Notes: generated by a model not told the origin, from the letters alone. A stretch of DNA of 64,000 nt from Chitinilyticum aquatile DSM 21506 (GCF_000430805.1 NZ_AUMS01000013.1:62001-126000); one strand, 5' to 3'. Positions 7,613-16,466 are shown, counted from the first letter of the stretch. A program made the numbers and translations.

Positions 7613-9439
7613 TCAATCCTCTTCGCCGAGAAATCCGCCGCTCTGGTGCGCCCACAGCCGCGCATAGATGCCCTGACGCTCCAGCAACTGCTGGTGCGTG
7701 CCTTCTTCGACAATCCGCCCCTGGTCGAGCATGATCAGCCGGTCCATCGCCATGATGGTCGAGAGCCGGTGGGCAATCGCGACGACCGTCTTGCCTTCCA
7801 TCAGCGCATAGAGACTGGCCTGAATGGCGGCTTCCACTTCCGAATCCAGCGCGCTGGTCGCTTCGTCGAGCAGCAGGATGGGCGCGTCCTTCAGCATCAC
7901 GCGTGCAATGGCGATGCGCTGCCGCTGCCCGCCGGAGAGCTTCACGCCGCGCTCGCCCACATGCGCGTCATAGCCGCTGCGCCCGTGGGCATCGCTGATG
8001 CCGGTAATGAAATCGTGCACCTCGGCGCGGCGGGCTGCGGCGATCATCGCCGTGTCGCTGGCATCGGGACGGCCGTACAGGATATTGTCGCGTACCGAGC
8101 GGTGCAGCAGCGACGTATCCTGCGTGACCATGCCGATCTGCCGGCGCAGGCTGTCCTGCTGTACATGCGCGATATCTTGGCCATCGATGCTGATGCGGCC
8201 GCTTTCCAGATCGTAGAAGCGCAGTAGCAGGTTGACGATGGTCGATTTGCCCGCACCCGAGCGGCCGACGAGGCCAATTTTCTCGCCGGGGCGGATGACG
8301 AGGTTCAGCCCGTCGATGACATTCTTGCTGCCACCATAGCCGAAATACACCTGCTCGAAGCGGATTTCGCCCTTGGTGACCGCCAGTGGCGCGGCATCCG
8401 GCGCATCGGTAATCGTCAGCGGTTTCGACAGCGTATTGATGCCGTCCTGCACGGTGCCGATGTTTTCGAACAGGCCGGCCATTTCCCACATGATCCAGTG
8501 CGAAATGCCGTTCAGCCGCAGCGCCATCGCGGTTGCGGCGGCCACGGCGCCGATGCCGACTTCGCCACGGCTCCACAACCACAGCGTCGCGCCGGTGGTG
8601 CTGGCGATCAGCAGCATAGCCGTGAGGTGGTTGACGATCTCGAAGCTGCTGACGAGCCGCATCTGGCGGTGCACCGTCTGCATGAATTCCTGCATGGCGC
8701 TCTGCACATAGCCCGATTCGCGCTGCGCGTGCGAGAAGAGTTTCACGGTGCTGATGTTGGAATAGGCGTCGGTGATGCGGCCAGTCATCAGCGAGCGGGC
8801 GTCGGCCTGCGCGCGCGACACGCGCGAGAGGCGCGGCACGAACAGGACGAGCGTAGCGATGTAGACCACCAGCCAGGCGAAAAAGGGCAGCAGCAGGCGC
8901 GCATCGAAACCGCCGGCAATCGCCGTCATGGTGACAAAGTAGATGATGACGAACACCAGAATGTCGGTGCAGACCAGCACCGTGTCACGCACCGCCAGTG
9001 CGGTCTGCATCACCTTGGCGGCGATGCGGCCGGCAAACTCGTCCTGATAGAAGGCCATGCTCTGGCCAAGCAGGTGGCGGTGAAACAGCCAGCGCAGGCG
9101 CATCGGGAAATTGCCTGCCAGTGTCTGGTGCTTGAGCATGGTCTGCAGCGCCACCAGCAAGGGGCTGGCGAAAATGATGGCGAGCAGCAGCAGGAGGCGT
9201 CGTCCTTCCTGCTGCCAGAGATCCGCAGGGGGTACGTGCGCGAGCCAGTCGACAATCTGCCCCAGCCAGCCAAAGAGCAGCGCCTCGAAGGCGCCGATGC
9301 CGGCGGTCAGCAGCGCCAGCAGCAGCACATAGCGGCGGGTGCCCGCGGTGCAGACCCAGATGAAGGCCAGAAAGCCGGACGGCAGCCGTGCCTTGTGATC
9401 GGGGTAGGGATGGATCAGTTTTTCAAACAGGGCAAACAA
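7613..9439 (-). CDS. ABC transporter, fused permease/ATPase (MsbA/MdlB type)
   Basis: A half-size exporter of about 608 aa. The N-terminal part has six membrane segments (for example YVLLLALLTAGIGAFEALLFGWLG and ILVFVIIYFVTMTAIAG). The C-terminal nucleotide-binding domain has Walker A GRSGAGKST, signature LSGGQRQRIAIARVML, Walker B APILLLDEATSALDSE and H-loop AIAHRLS. The frame opens at GTG 9472, but TTG 9439 (FALFEKLIHPYPD) has AAAGGTG seven bases upstream and fits the usual family start, so it is preferred. The substrate cannot be told; lipid or multidrug export is possible. It stands alone on the minus strand, followed by the 49-bp repeat. Confidence 0.88.
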   Translation of the reverse strand: MFALFEKLIHPYPDHKARLPSGFLAFIWVCTAGTRRYVLLLALLTAGIGAFEALLFGWLGQIVDWLAHVPPADLWQQEGRRLLLLLAIIFASPLLVALQTMLKHQTLAGNFPMRLRWLFHRHLLGQSMAFYQDEFAGRIAAKVMQTALAVRDTVLVCTDILVFVIIYFVTMTAIAGGFDARLLLPFFAWLVVYIATLVLFVPRLSRVSRAQADARSLMTGRITDAYSNISTVKLFSHAQRESGYVQSAMQEFMQTVHRQMRLVSSFEIVNHLTAMLLIASTTGATLWLWSRGEVGIGAVAAATAMALRLNGISHWIMWEMAGLFENIGTVQDGINTLSKPLTITDAPDAAPLAVTKGEIRFEQVYFGYGGSKNVIDGLNLVIRPGEKIGLVGRSGAGKSTIVNLLLRFYDLESGRISIDGQDIAHVQQDSLRRQIGMVTQDTSLLHRSVRDNILYGRPDASDTAMIAAARRAEVHDFITGISDAHGRSGYDAHVGERGVKLSGGQRQRIAIARVMLKDAPILLLDEATSALDSEVEAAIQASLYALMEGKTVVAIAHRLSTIMAMDRLIMLDQGRIVEEGTHQQLLERQGIYARLWAHQSGGFLGEED

Positions 9440-9537
9440 GGCGGCACCTTTGCACTCATGCAGGTCGGCCACATGTTATCGCATGAAATGCTGTGCAGTG
9501 CCTATCCCGGCTTGCGGAAATGGCAGTCAGGCAGACG

Positions 9538-9564
9538 AGAAAAGGGCCGCACACTGTGCGGCCC
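9538..9564 (-). terminator. Terminator of the his-tat operon
   Basis: On the minus strand a 10-bp stem (9544-9553 with 9555-9564, very small loop) is followed by TTTT. It starts 5 bp after the stop of the O-ligase-like gene, closing the run of genes from hisB. Confidence 0.8.
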
Positions 9565-9568
9565 CGGT

Positions 9569-11536
9569 TTACCTGCTGGCCTGGCTGGCGATGCTCGCCG
9601 CGCTGGCCGGCACGGACGCCGGTACTGGCAGGGGCTTGAGTTCCGGCAGCGGTCTGTCCGGGCGCAGGAGGCGCATCGCATCGTCGATATCGCTGCGCAG
9701 TGCGCGCACAGCGGGCTCCTTGAAATCACCGATGATCGAATACAGGTACTCGATGTTTTCCGGGAAGGCGAATGCGGCCTGGCGCATCAGCGTGTGGCCT
9801 AGCTTCTGGTTGCCCTGCAGCGTTTCCAGAATGGCCTGGTGTGCGAGATCGGCCGGATAGGGGCGAACCGCATTGAGCTGGCGCAGCACGCCGAGTTTCC
9901 ACTCGCTGTTGCTGGCATCCGGATAGATGTAGCTGCTGAGCGCCTGCTTGGCGTAGTAGTCGGTCAGCGGATTTTGCGCCAGCCTGTCCAGGATGACGCG
10001 GTTCTGCCGGTTGATTTCGGCGTCGCTGCTGGCGTCCATCACCGGATACAGCGCGCAGTAGAGATAGCCGGCGCCAAAGCACAGGAAGAGTGCAGGAAAG
10101 GCCAGGCTCCCGAGCACGATACGCTGGGCAGAGGCTTCCCAGTCCAGCATGCGCGGGCCGGAGGGGCTGATGAAAAAGAGCGCAATCGCAAACGGGCCGA
10201 TGAAGTGGAAGTACCACAGCGGGTATTCCACCACGCTGTGCAGTAGCGACACCACTACCAGCGCCAGGCCGAAGGTGGCGGCCGGGTCGCGCCAGTTGCG
10301 CAACAGGCCAAACAGGACGGCCAGGAGGCCCAGCACGATGGGCAGGATGCCGATAATGCCGACTTCGGCCAGCAGGTTCAGCACCGAATTATGTGCATGC
10401 GTGAACAGCACGCTTTCTTCGACTACGGCAAACTGCGGCTGGATCTGCAGCGCCACGCTCTGCTGCGGATAAGCGCCCCAGCCGATGCCGAGCAGCGGGT
10501 GCGAGGTGAACGCTTCCCAGGCTTTCTGCCATTCGACAAGTCGGCGGGCGCCGTTGGAATCAAGGCGGTCCAGCCCGGTCGGCGCGACATGGCTGGCGTC
10601 GAAACCCAGCAGCATTTTCACGCCGTCGTTGATCGGTGTGGCGGCGAACTGCATGGCAATGATCAGCAGCGCCATGATGAGCAGCATGAGCCCGAAGCGG
10701 CGGATGGCCGCCTGGGCGTGGCCGCTCCGGTAGGCGATGAAGGCAAGCCCGCTACCGATCACGAACCATGCGCCGGCATACAGGAAGGGCGAGCGTGAAC
10801 TGCTCCAGGCCATGGCGAGCGCCAGCCAGACGGCGAGCAGCGCAAACAGCCATTTCGGCAGTTCGCGGCGCGACGCCAGCCATGCCGCCGATGCCATGCC
10901 CCAGCCGATGTAATGGCCGTACATGTTCTTCTGGCCGATATTGCCGAACACCAGCAGGAAGTTGCCCGAACGCAGCATTTCATAGACCTGTCCGCCAGCG
11001 ATCACCGAATTGAACAGCGCCCCGCACAGGAGACCCCAGGCCAGCGCCTGCGCCAGCACCGTGCTGCCGAACTGCGCCCGGGCGCGGGCGAGCGACCAGA
11101 CGCCGAGTGCGGCGGTGATGGCATAGAGCGCCGGAATCGTGCGGTCCGACCAGAAATACACCGGCATGACAGCGGATTGCAGCACCAGCACCAGCGCAAG
11201 GCCTATCCACAGCAGCGCGGCCCACGGGATGGGGGCCGGCTCGCGGCTTTCATCCGGCATCAGCGCGCCGGCCAGTGCAATCAGCGCGGTCAGTGTGAGC
11301 GCCACCAGCTCGGACGGAAAGACCGGGTTGGGCTGATAACGGAAGGATACGAAAAACGGTAGCCAGCCAAGCAGGAACAGCAGCAGCTGGAATGACAGTT
11401 GCGAGCGGTTGATGCGGCTGAACAGATTGATGAACAGGAGCAGGGCGAGCGTAATGATGACGAAACCGTACTTGAGCAGGTCGTCATACATGCCGTAGAA
11501 CTGGGCAATCATCTGGGTCAGGTAGTTAGCGCTCAT
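9569..11536 (-). CDS. O-antigen ligase / PglL-type O-oligosaccharyltransferase-like protein
   Basis: A 655-aa polytopic membrane protein with about a dozen hydrophobic segments. It has the Wzy_C-type loop HAHNSVLNLLAEVGIIG near residue 385, whose His is the family hallmark. The soluble C-terminal part has conserved DYYAKQALSSYIYP, matching the second domain of neisserial PglL-like pilin glycosyltransferases. It would act in the periplasm, moving a lipid-linked glycan to a protein or lipid acceptor. It overlaps the tatC end by 11 bp, so it is co-transcribed. Pilin glycosylation is inference, though a pilus cluster lies in the same window. Confidence 0.8.
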   Translation of the reverse strand: MSANYLTQMIAQFYGMYDDLLKYGFVIITLALLLFINLFSRINRSQLSFQLLLFLLGWLPFFVSFRYQPNPVFPSELVALTLTALIALAGALMPDESREPAPIPWAALLWIGLALVLVLQSAVMPVYFWSDRTIPALYAITAALGVWSLARARAQFGSTVLAQALAWGLLCGALFNSVIAGGQVYEMLRSGNFLLVFGNIGQKNMYGHYIGWGMASAAWLASRRELPKWLFALLAVWLALAMAWSSSRSPFLYAGAWFVIGSGLAFIAYRSGHAQAAIRRFGLMLLIMALLIIAMQFAATPINDGVKMLLGFDASHVAPTGLDRLDSNGARRLVEWQKAWEAFTSHPLLGIGWGAYPQQSVALQIQPQFAVVEESVLFTHAHNSVLNLLAEVGIIGILPIVLGLLAVLFGLLRNWRDPAATFGLALVVVSLLHSVVEYPLWYFHFIGPFAIALFFISPSGPRMLDWEASAQRIVLGSLAFPALFLCFGAGYLYCALYPVMDASSDAEINRQNRVILDRLAQNPLTDYYAKQALSSYIYPDASNSEWKLGVLRQLNAVRPYPADLAHQAILETLQGNQKLGHTLMRQAAFAFPENIEYLYSIIGDFKEPAVRALRSDIDDAMRLLRPDRPLPELKPLPVPASVPASAASIASQASR

Positions 11537-12290
11537 GCTCGGTCAGTGAGGTGTTTGGGTCGGAGGAGGAAATGCCCGGCTTCCACCAGGCGGAAACGAG
11601 CAGGCCCGCTTCGAAAAGCAGCCACAGCGGAATGGCCAGCAGGCATTGCGATACCACATCGGGAGGGGTCACGACGGCCGCAATCACAAAGGCGCCAACC
11701 ACCACATAGGGGCGGCATTCGCGCAGCTTGGCGACGCTGACAATCCCCATGTGCGTGAGCACGACGACGGCAATCGGCACTTCGAAGGTCACGCCGAAGG
11801 CGAGGAACATGCCCAGCACGAAATCGAGGTATTCGGCCGAGTCGGGCAGCCACTGCATCGACGCCGGCACGACCGAGGCGATGAACTTGAATACCACGCC
11901 GAACACGAAGAAATAGGCAAACGCCATGCCGGCCAGAAACAGCAGCGTCGAGCTCACCACCAGCGGCAGTACGAAGCGCTTTTCATGCGTGTAGAGGCCG
12001 GGGGCGACAAAGGCCCAGATCTGGTAGAGCGTGTGCGGCAGGCTGATCAGCAGCGCAACGGTCGCGGCGATTTTTACCTGCACCATGAACGGCGAGGCGA
12101 TGCCGACCGTGATCAGCTTCTGGCCGGGCAGGACGCTGGTGAGCGGCGCGGCGATCAGATTGTAGAGTTGCTCGGAAACGGTAAAGCAGAGGATGAAGGC
12201 GAGCAGATACACGACGCTGCCACGGACGAGGCGTGTGCGCAGTTCCAGCAGATGGGCCAGCAGGGTCTGGGTGTTTTCCGGGTTGCTCAT
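11526..12290 (-). CDS. tatC: Sec-independent protein translocase TatC
   Basis: A 254-aa inner-membrane protein with six membrane segments, the receptor for twin-arginine signal peptides. The start LLAHLLELRTRLVRGSV and the motif AFGVTFEVPIAVVVL (with the essential Glu) are diagnostic, as is FVAPGLYTHEKRF. It follows tatB with six bases between the tatB stop and ATG 12290. It overlaps the next gene by 11 bp. Length and content are normal. Confidence 0.97.
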   Translation of the reverse strand: MSNPENTQTLLAHLLELRTRLVRGSVVYLLAFILCFTVSEQLYNLIAAPLTSVLPGQKLITVGIASPFMVQVKIAATVALLISLPHTLYQIWAFVAPGLYTHEKRFVLPLVVSSTLLFLAGMAFAYFFVFGVVFKFIASVVPASMQWLPDSAEYLDFVLGMFLAFGVTFEVPIAVVVLTHMGIVSVAKLRECRPYVVVGAFVIAAVVTPPDVVSQCLLAIPLWLLFEAGLLVSAWWKPGISSSDPNTSLTEHER

Positions 12291-12291
12291 G

Positions 12292-12340
12292 GGGTATTAG
12301 CGCCGGTCTCTTGGCTGTGAAGGGCTCTCAGTAGATACCC
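12292..12340. repeat. 49-bp palindromic repeat overlapping the tatB 3' end
   Basis: GGGTAT (12292-12297) and ATACCC (12335-12340) are perfect family ends, and GGCT is at offset 31. The AGCC inner arm is lost. The element supplies the last codons and the TAA stop of tatB and ends one base before the tatC ATG. Confidence 0.75.
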
Positions 12341-12857
12341 CTGTTGCGTGATCGGCGAACAGATCGAGCTGGGCATCAGGGCCGCTGGCGGCCGGTGCAG
12401 GGACTTCGCTGTCTGCGATTTTCCGCACGCGCGGGCGGCGCGGCTTGGCCGCTCTGGCTGGTTCATCGGCCGGAGCGCCTGGCGGGGTATCGGCAGCGGG
12501 CGGTACCGGATCATCCAGGCGTTCCGGGCGTTCCGGCGGCATGCTGGCGGCAAGAGGCGTGATGCCGAGCGACTCCGGCGTCTGAAGGGGCGGCAAGTGA
12601 TCCAGCGCCGTCTGCAGTGGCGATTGCACCTGCTGGCGCAGCTGTTCGGCCTCCGCGCGCAACTCGGCTTCGAGGCTGGCGAGCTCGGTCTGTGCGATCT
12701 GCTGGTTCAGATCGCTTTTCACACTGGCGACAAAACGCTGTGCGCGCCCAAGCAGTACACCCGCAGTGCGGGCGACCTTGGGCAGCCGCTCGGGGCCGAG
12801 CACCACGAGTGCTACGGCGCCGACGACCAGCAGTTCACCAAAACTGACGTCAAACAC
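12297..12857 (-). CDS. tatB: Sec-independent protein translocase TatB
   Basis: A 186-aa single-span membrane protein that forms the TatBC signal-peptide receptor. The N-terminus MFDVSFGELLVVGAVALVVLGPERLP with the conserved Glu in the membrane helix and the GPERLP hinge identifies TatB. An amphipathic helix follows (KVARTAGVLLGRAQRF). It is a GTG start at 12857, and no ATG is available in the conserved region. The C-terminal tail is long, Pro/Ala-rich and poorly conserved, and its last 14 codons or so come from a 49-bp repeat. It lies 12 bp after tatA. Confidence 0.95.
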   Translation of the reverse strand: MFDVSFGELLVVGAVALVVLGPERLPKVARTAGVLLGRAQRFVASVKSDLNQQIAQTELASLEAELRAEAEQLRQQVQSPLQTALDHLPPLQTPESLGITPLAASMPPERPERLDDPVPPAADTPPGAPADEPARAAKPRRPRVRKIADSEVPAPAASGPDAQLDLFADHATGVSTESPSQPRDRR

Positions 12858-12869
12858 GCGGCTTCAGAC

Positions 12870-13073
12870 TCAGCGCTTGTCGGAGTCCGGCAGGCTTTGC
12901 TCCTGCTCCTTGGTAGCGGGCTTCTTGTCGTCCTCGTCGCCGGCCATGCCGTCCTTGAAGCCTTTGACGGCCGCGCCGAGATCCTTGCCGACATTGCGCA
13001 GCTTGCCGGTACCGAATACGACGACGACAACCAGCAGAACGACCAGCCAGTGCCAGATGCTAAAACCACCCAT
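12870..13073 (-). CDS. tatA: Sec-independent protein translocase TatA
   Basis: A 67-aa pore-forming Tat subunit. It has an N-terminal helix [18 protein letters not shown], the FGTGKLRN hinge, the amphipathic helix [15 protein letters not shown] and an acidic then basic tail ([10 protein letters not shown]). This is the usual TatA architecture and length. It is the first gene of tatABC, 29 bp after the HIT-protein stop. ATG is at 13073. Confidence 0.96.
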   Translation of the reverse strand: MGGFSIWHWLVVLLVVVVVFGTGKLRNVGKDLGAAVKGFKDGMAGDEDDKKPATKEQEQSLPDSDKR

Positions 13074-13102
13074 GAATGAAGACTCCGGAAAAGTGAGAAG
13101 GA

Positions 13103-13432
13103 TCAGGCTGCAGCAGGCTGACCGAGTACGTGAACATGCAGATGATAGACTTCCTGCCCGCCCGCCGCGCCGGTGTGGACGCGAGTGACGAAGCCGGCTT
13201 CGAGTCCGTGCTCTTTCGCCAGCTTTGGCGCCAGCAGCAGCAGCTTGCCCAGCAGCGCCTGGTCGTCCGCGCCGGCATCAAACAGCGAGGTGATGTGCTT
13301 TTTCGGGATCAGCAGCAGGTGCACCGGCGCCTTGGGCGCGATGTCATGGAAGGCGACGATGTCGTCGTCTTCATAGGCTTTCTTGGCCGGGATCTGGCCG
13401 GCAGCAATCTTGCAGAAGATGCAGTCAGTCAT
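13103..13432 (-). CDS. HIT-family nucleotide-binding hydrolase (HinT-like)
   Basis: A 109-aa histidine-triad protein. The motif HLHVHVLGQ near the C-terminus holds the catalytic HxHxH set. The N-terminus [23 protein letters not shown] with CxxC is typical of the HinT group, which cleaves purine nucleoside phosphoramidates. It sits between hisE and tatA, as in other Neisseriales his-tat clusters, with 11 bp to hisE. Its link to histidine synthesis is only positional. Confidence 0.94.
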   Translation of the reverse strand: MTDCIFCKIAAGQIPAKKAYEDDDIVAFHDIAPKAPVHLLLIPKKHITSLFDAGADDQALLGKLLLLAPKLAKEHGLEAGFVTRVHTGAAGGQEVYHLHVHVLGQPAAA

Positions 13433-13443
13433 GCAGCTTATCC

Positions 13444-13770
13444 TCAGGCCGGTTTGCGCGATGCTTTTTCTTCGACGCCGGAAATGCCCTCGCGACGTGC
13501 GAGTTCGGCCAGTACGTCTTCATGGCTGAGGCCTTCGTGGGCGAGCAGAACCAGTGTGTGGAACCACAGGTCGGCCACTTCGCGCACCAGGTGCAGCTTG
13601 TCGCCATCCTTGGCGGCCATGATGGTTTCGACGGCTTCTTCACCGACCTTTTTCAGGATGCCTTCCTGGCCTTTGGCGTACAGGCGGGCAACGTAGGACG
13701 TCGCGGGGTCGGCGTGGCGGCGCTCGGCGAGCACCGCGGACAGGCGTTCGAGAATTTCGGCAGAGATCAC
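13444..13770 (-). CDS. hisE: Phosphoribosyl-ATP pyrophosphatase
   Basis: The 108-aa second-step enzyme of histidine synthesis converts PR-ATP to PR-AMP. Visible family motifs: [43 protein letters not shown] (acidic metal-binding residues) and [20 protein letters not shown]. The ORF is open to 13920, but GTG 13770 has GGAGG at ideal spacing and begins where HisE proteins begin. It is separate from hisI, not fused, with a 282-bp gap that holds palindromic elements. Confidence 0.95.
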   Translation of the reverse strand: MISAEILERLSAVLAERRHADPATSYVARLYAKGQEGILKKVGEEAVETIMAAKDGDKLHLVREVADLWFHTLVLLAHEGLSHEDVLAELARREGISGVEEKASRKPA

Positions 13771-13914
13771 GGTATGCCCTCCAGCAGGCGGAAATTGCCG
13801 CCCATTATACGGCGGGTGACGCGGGCGTGCAGCGCCGAATGCAGCGGCGCAGGGCTGCGCATCATAGAGGCTGCATGTTAAAACCGTGTGATGCAGGTAT
13901 CTGCTGAAAGAGTC

Positions 13915-13962
13915 GGCCATTCTTTGTGATCAAGCACCGGGCGAAGCCCGGCGCAAATGGCC
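13915..13962. repeat. Nested 48-bp palindrome in the hisI-hisE gap
   Basis: The outer arms GGCCATT (13915-13921) and AATGGCC (13956-13962) enclose an inner stem CCGGGC (13937-13942) and GCCCGG (13946-13951) with a GAA loop. It resembles a REP-type extragenic element. It lacks the GGGTAT/ATACCC ends, so it is not counted in the 49-bp family. Confidence 0.55.
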
Positions 13963-13998
13963 TTTTGAAGAACACCTGTTTGCGCGTCCTGTTTTCAT

Positions 13999-14028
13999 GC
14001 ATTTCCCCGGTGATGCCGGGGAAAATGC
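13999..14028. repeat. Hairpin downstream of hisI
   Basis: Bases 13999-14010 (GC...CCCCGG) pair with 14016-14028 with one bulged A, giving a GC-rich 12-bp stem. On the minus strand it lies 25 bp after the hisI stop but is not followed by a T tract. It could stabilise or process the his mRNA rather than terminate it. Confidence 0.45.
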
Positions 14029-14052
14029 GGCGCGATGGGCTTCGGTGCCCCG

Positions 14053-14460
14053 CTAGTGCGAGTGGCCGTAGATGGCGTGCGGGTCTTTCAGGACAGGGTC
14101 GACAATCCGCCATTCGCCGTCGATCAGCGTGCGGAAGAAGCAGCTTTCGCGGCCGGTGTGGCAGGCGATGCCGCCTTCCTGCGTGATGCGATAGATCAGC
14201 ACGTCGCCGTCGCAGTCGAGCTGGATGGCTTCGACATGCTGGAAGTGACCGGATTCTTCGCCCTTGTGCCACAGCTTCTGGCGGCTGCGCGTCCAGTAGT
14301 GTGCGGTTCCTTTGGCGGCGGTGAGTGCCACGGCCTCGCGGTTGGCGTAGGCGAACATCAGCACGCGCCCCGATTCCTTGTCCTGGGCAATCACGGGCAC
14401 GAGGCCCTTGTCATCCCATTTGATGTCGTCCAGCCAGGCGGTGTCCAGATTTGTGTCCAA
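14053..14460 (-). CDS. hisI: Phosphoribosyl-AMP cyclohydrolase
   Basis: The 135-aa third-step enzyme of histidine synthesis opens the adenine ring of PR-AMP. Family motifs: [46 protein letters not shown] and the metal-site region [31 protein letters not shown] with its Asp and Cys residues. No ATG lies near the conserved start. TTG 14460 directly follows the stop of the upstream gene (TGATTG), implying translational coupling. It is encoded separately from hisE. Confidence 0.95.
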   Translation of the reverse strand: MDTNLDTAWLDDIKWDDKGLVPVIAQDKESGRVLMFAYANREAVALTAAKGTAHYWTRSRQKLWHKGEESGHFQHVEAIQLDCDGDVLIYRITQEGGIACHTGRESCFFRTLIDGEWRIVDPVLKDPHAIYGHSH

Positions 14461-14817
14461 TCAGCGCAGTTCCAGTGTCTGGGCGAGCGATTCGCCCTGC
14501 AAATCAAAGACCAGCTCGGCTTTCTGTGCCGGGCCGGCGGGGAGTTCGTTGCCGGCGAGTGCGCCGCGGCGGCTGACCGGATAATAGCGCTTGCCGTTCT
14601 GGTCGATCACCGCGATGCCTTCTGCACTGAAACTGGCGGATTTCTTGCCGAATTGCTGCACGGTAAGAAACACCGTCATCAGTTCGGCATGGCGCACGTG
14701 GTCGATATTGACCGACAGGCCGGGCTGGGCGCGGATTTTCATGTCCTCGCACGCCAGTAGCGGCATGGCCACTGTGGCAGCCAGCAGTGCTGCTGCGGTA
14801 CGCAGCCGGCAGACCAT
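14461..14817 (-). CDS. Exported small hypothetical protein between hisF and hisI
   Basis: A 118-aa product starting at ATG 14817, overlapping the hisF stop as TAATG, so it is coupled to hisF. The first 22 residues form a signal peptide (LRTAAALLAATVAMPLLAC). The LLAC could be a weak lipobox or a normal cleavage site. The mature part looks like a beta-rich periplasmic domain (LSVNIDHVRHAELMTVFL, KSASFSAEGIAVIDQNGKRYYPVS, AELVFDLQGES). No family was recognised. It sits inside the his operon but has no evident role in histidine synthesis. Confidence 0.75.
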   Translation of the reverse strand: MVCRLRTAAALLAATVAMPLLACEDMKIRAQPGLSVNIDHVRHAELMTVFLTVQQFGKKSASFSAEGIAVIDQNGKRYYPVSRRGALAGNELPAGPAQKAELVFDLQGESLAQTLELR

Positions 14818-15584
14818 TACAGGCGAACCTCGATGCCGGCGGCGCGCATCGCTTCCTTGGCCTCGCGCACCGTGTATTCGCCGAAGTGGAAAATGCTGGC
14901 GGCGAGCACCGCATCGGCGTGGCCCTCTTTGACGCCATCGACCAGGTGCTGCAGGTTGCCGACACCGCCCGAGGCGATCACCGGAATGTTCACCGCATCG
15001 GAAATCGCGCGCGTCAGCGGCAGGTTGAAGCCGATTTTGGTGCCATCGCGATCCATGCTGGTGAGCAGGATTTCGCCCGCGCCATAGTCCTGCATCTTCA
15101 GCGCCCATTCCACGGCGTCGAGGCCAGTGGCATTGCGTCCGCCGTGAGTGAAGATCTCCCAGCGCGTGTTGTCCGCGTTCACCGCCTTGGCGTCAATCGC
15201 CACCACAATCGCCTGGCTGCCGAATTTGGCGGCGGCATCGCGCACCACGTCCGGATTGGTCACTGCCGTCGTGTTGATGCTGACCTTGTCGGCGCCGGCA
15301 TTGAGCAGGCGCCGCACATCGGCAACCTGACGCACGCCCCCGCCCACGGTGAGCGGAATGAACACCTGCGAAGCGACCGCTTCGATCACGTGCAGGATCA
15401 CGTCACGGTTGTCCGAGCTTGCGGTGATGTCGAGGAAGGTCAGCTCGTCGGCGCCCTGATCGTTGTACTTCTTGGCGATTTCGACCGGATCACCGGCGTC
15501 GCGCAGGCCGACGAAATTGACGCCCTTGACCACGCGACCGGCGGTAACGTCAAGACAGGGGATGATGCGTTTTGCGAGAGGCAT
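14817..15584 (-). CDS. hisF: Imidazole glycerol phosphate synthase cyclase subunit
   Basis: The 255-aa TIM barrel works with HisH to form IGP and AICAR. The start [21 protein letters not shown] has the catalytic Asp of the first strand. TVGGGVR and [15 protein letters not shown] are the phosphate-binding repeats, and [16 protein letters not shown] holds the second catalytic Asp. ATG 15584 is chosen; an upstream in-frame extension runs into repeat sequence. It is separated from hisA by 138 bp of palindromic repeats. Confidence 0.97.
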   Translation of the reverse strand: MPLAKRIIPCLDVTAGRVVKGVNFVGLRDAGDPVEIAKKYNDQGADELTFLDITASSDNRDVILHVIEAVASQVFIPLTVGGGVRQVADVRRLLNAGADKVSINTTAVTNPDVVRDAAAKFGSQAIVVAIDAKAVNADNTRWEIFTHGGRNATGLDAVEWALKMQDYGAGEILLTSMDRDGTKIGFNLPLTRAISDAVNIPVIASGGVGNLQHLVDGVKEGHADAVLAASIFHFGEYTVREAKEAMRAAGIEVRL

Positions 15585-15595
15585 TTGAATCAGGC

Positions 15596-15714
15596 AACCA
15601 CGGAGACACAGAGGCACAGAAGGTTCGAGTCGCGGGTATTGCTTTGCAGCCTATGAAAAATAAGGGCTGCAAGGTGATACCCTGCTTTCTCAGTGATTTT
15701 GTGCCGCTGTGGTT
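15596..15714. repeat. Composite palindromic repeat between hisA and hisF
   Basis: The left arm (15596-15623) starts AACCACGGAGACACAG and continues AGGCACAGA. The right arm (15699-15714) reads TTGTGCCGCTGTGGTT, an imperfect reverse complement shorter by about 8 bp. This resembles the widely distributed ACCACGGAGACACAGAG repeat. A 49-bp palindrome lies in its loop. It fills most of the hisA-hisF gap. Confidence 0.65.
15634..15682. repeat. 49-bp palindromic repeat, canonical copy
   Basis: All four signatures are intact: GGGTAT (15634-15639), AGCC at offset 14, GGCT at offset 31 and ATACCC (15677-15682). The inner stem TTGCAGCC/GGCTGCAA is 8 bp. It is nested in the ACCACGGAG composite. Confidence 0.9.
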
Positions 15715-15722
15715 AATGAGCT

Positions 15723-16466
15723 TCAGGCGTTCGACAGTTCGTCGGCCAGATCCTGCGCGGCCTTGAAATCGATGGTGCCCTCGTAAATGGCGCGGCCGGT
15801 AATCACACCCTCGATGCCTTCGGCCTCGACTTCGCAGAGCTTCTTCACGTCGTCGAGGTTGGTCAGGCCGCCGGAGGCGATGACGGGAATCGTCAGTGCA
15901 CGGGCCAGCTCCACGGTGGCTTCGATATTGATGCCGGAGAGCATGCCGTCACGGCCGATGTCGGTGTAGATCACCGATTCGACGCCGTAACCCTGGAAGC
16001 GCTTGGCCAGATCGACCACATCGTGATCGGTGACCTTGGCCCAGCCATCCGTCGCCACCTTGCCGCCCTTGGCGTCGAGGCCAACGATGATGTGGCCGGG
16101 GAAGGCGTCGCAGGCTTCGTGCAGGAAGCCCGGCAGCTTGACGGCCGCGGTGCCGATGATGACGTAGTCGATGCCGGCATCGAGGTACATTTCGATGGTT
16201 TCCAGGCTGCGGATGCCGCCGCCGAGCTGCACCGGCACGCTGCCATCAATGGCCTTGATGATCTGCTTCACCACGGCCAGATTCTTCGGCTTGCCGGCAA
16301 AGGCGCCATTCAGGTCCACCAGGTGCATGCGGCGCGCCCCCTGGTCGAGCCAGTGCGAGACAAAGCTCGCCGGATCGTCGGAGAACACGGTGGCGTCATT
16401 CATTTCGCCCTGGCGCAGGCGGACGGCCTGGCCGTCCTTGAGGTCAATCGCGGGGATGATCAGCAT
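15723..16466 (-). CDS. hisA: ProFAR isomerase
   Basis: The 247-aa TIM-barrel isomerase of step four in histidine synthesis. Motifs: [20 protein letters not shown] with the catalytic Asp, [21 protein letters not shown]-type strand ([15 protein letters not shown]), [12 protein letters not shown] with the second catalytic Asp, and [14 protein letters not shown]. It is the half-barrel homologue of HisF next door. It lies downstream of hisH and a small membrane protein. ATG is at 16466. Confidence 0.97.
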   Translation of the reverse strand: MLIIPAIDLKDGQAVRLRQGEMNDATVFSDDPASFVSHWLDQGARRMHLVDLNGAFAGKPKNLAVVKQIIKAIDGSVPVQLGGGIRSLETIEMYLDAGIDYVIIGTAAVKLPGFLHEACDAFPGHIIVGLDAKGGKVATDGWAKVTDHDVVDLAKRFQGYGVESVIYTDIGRDGMLSGINIEATVELARALTIPVIASGGLTNLDDVKKLCEVEAEGIEGVITGRAIYEGTIDFKAAQDLADELSNA

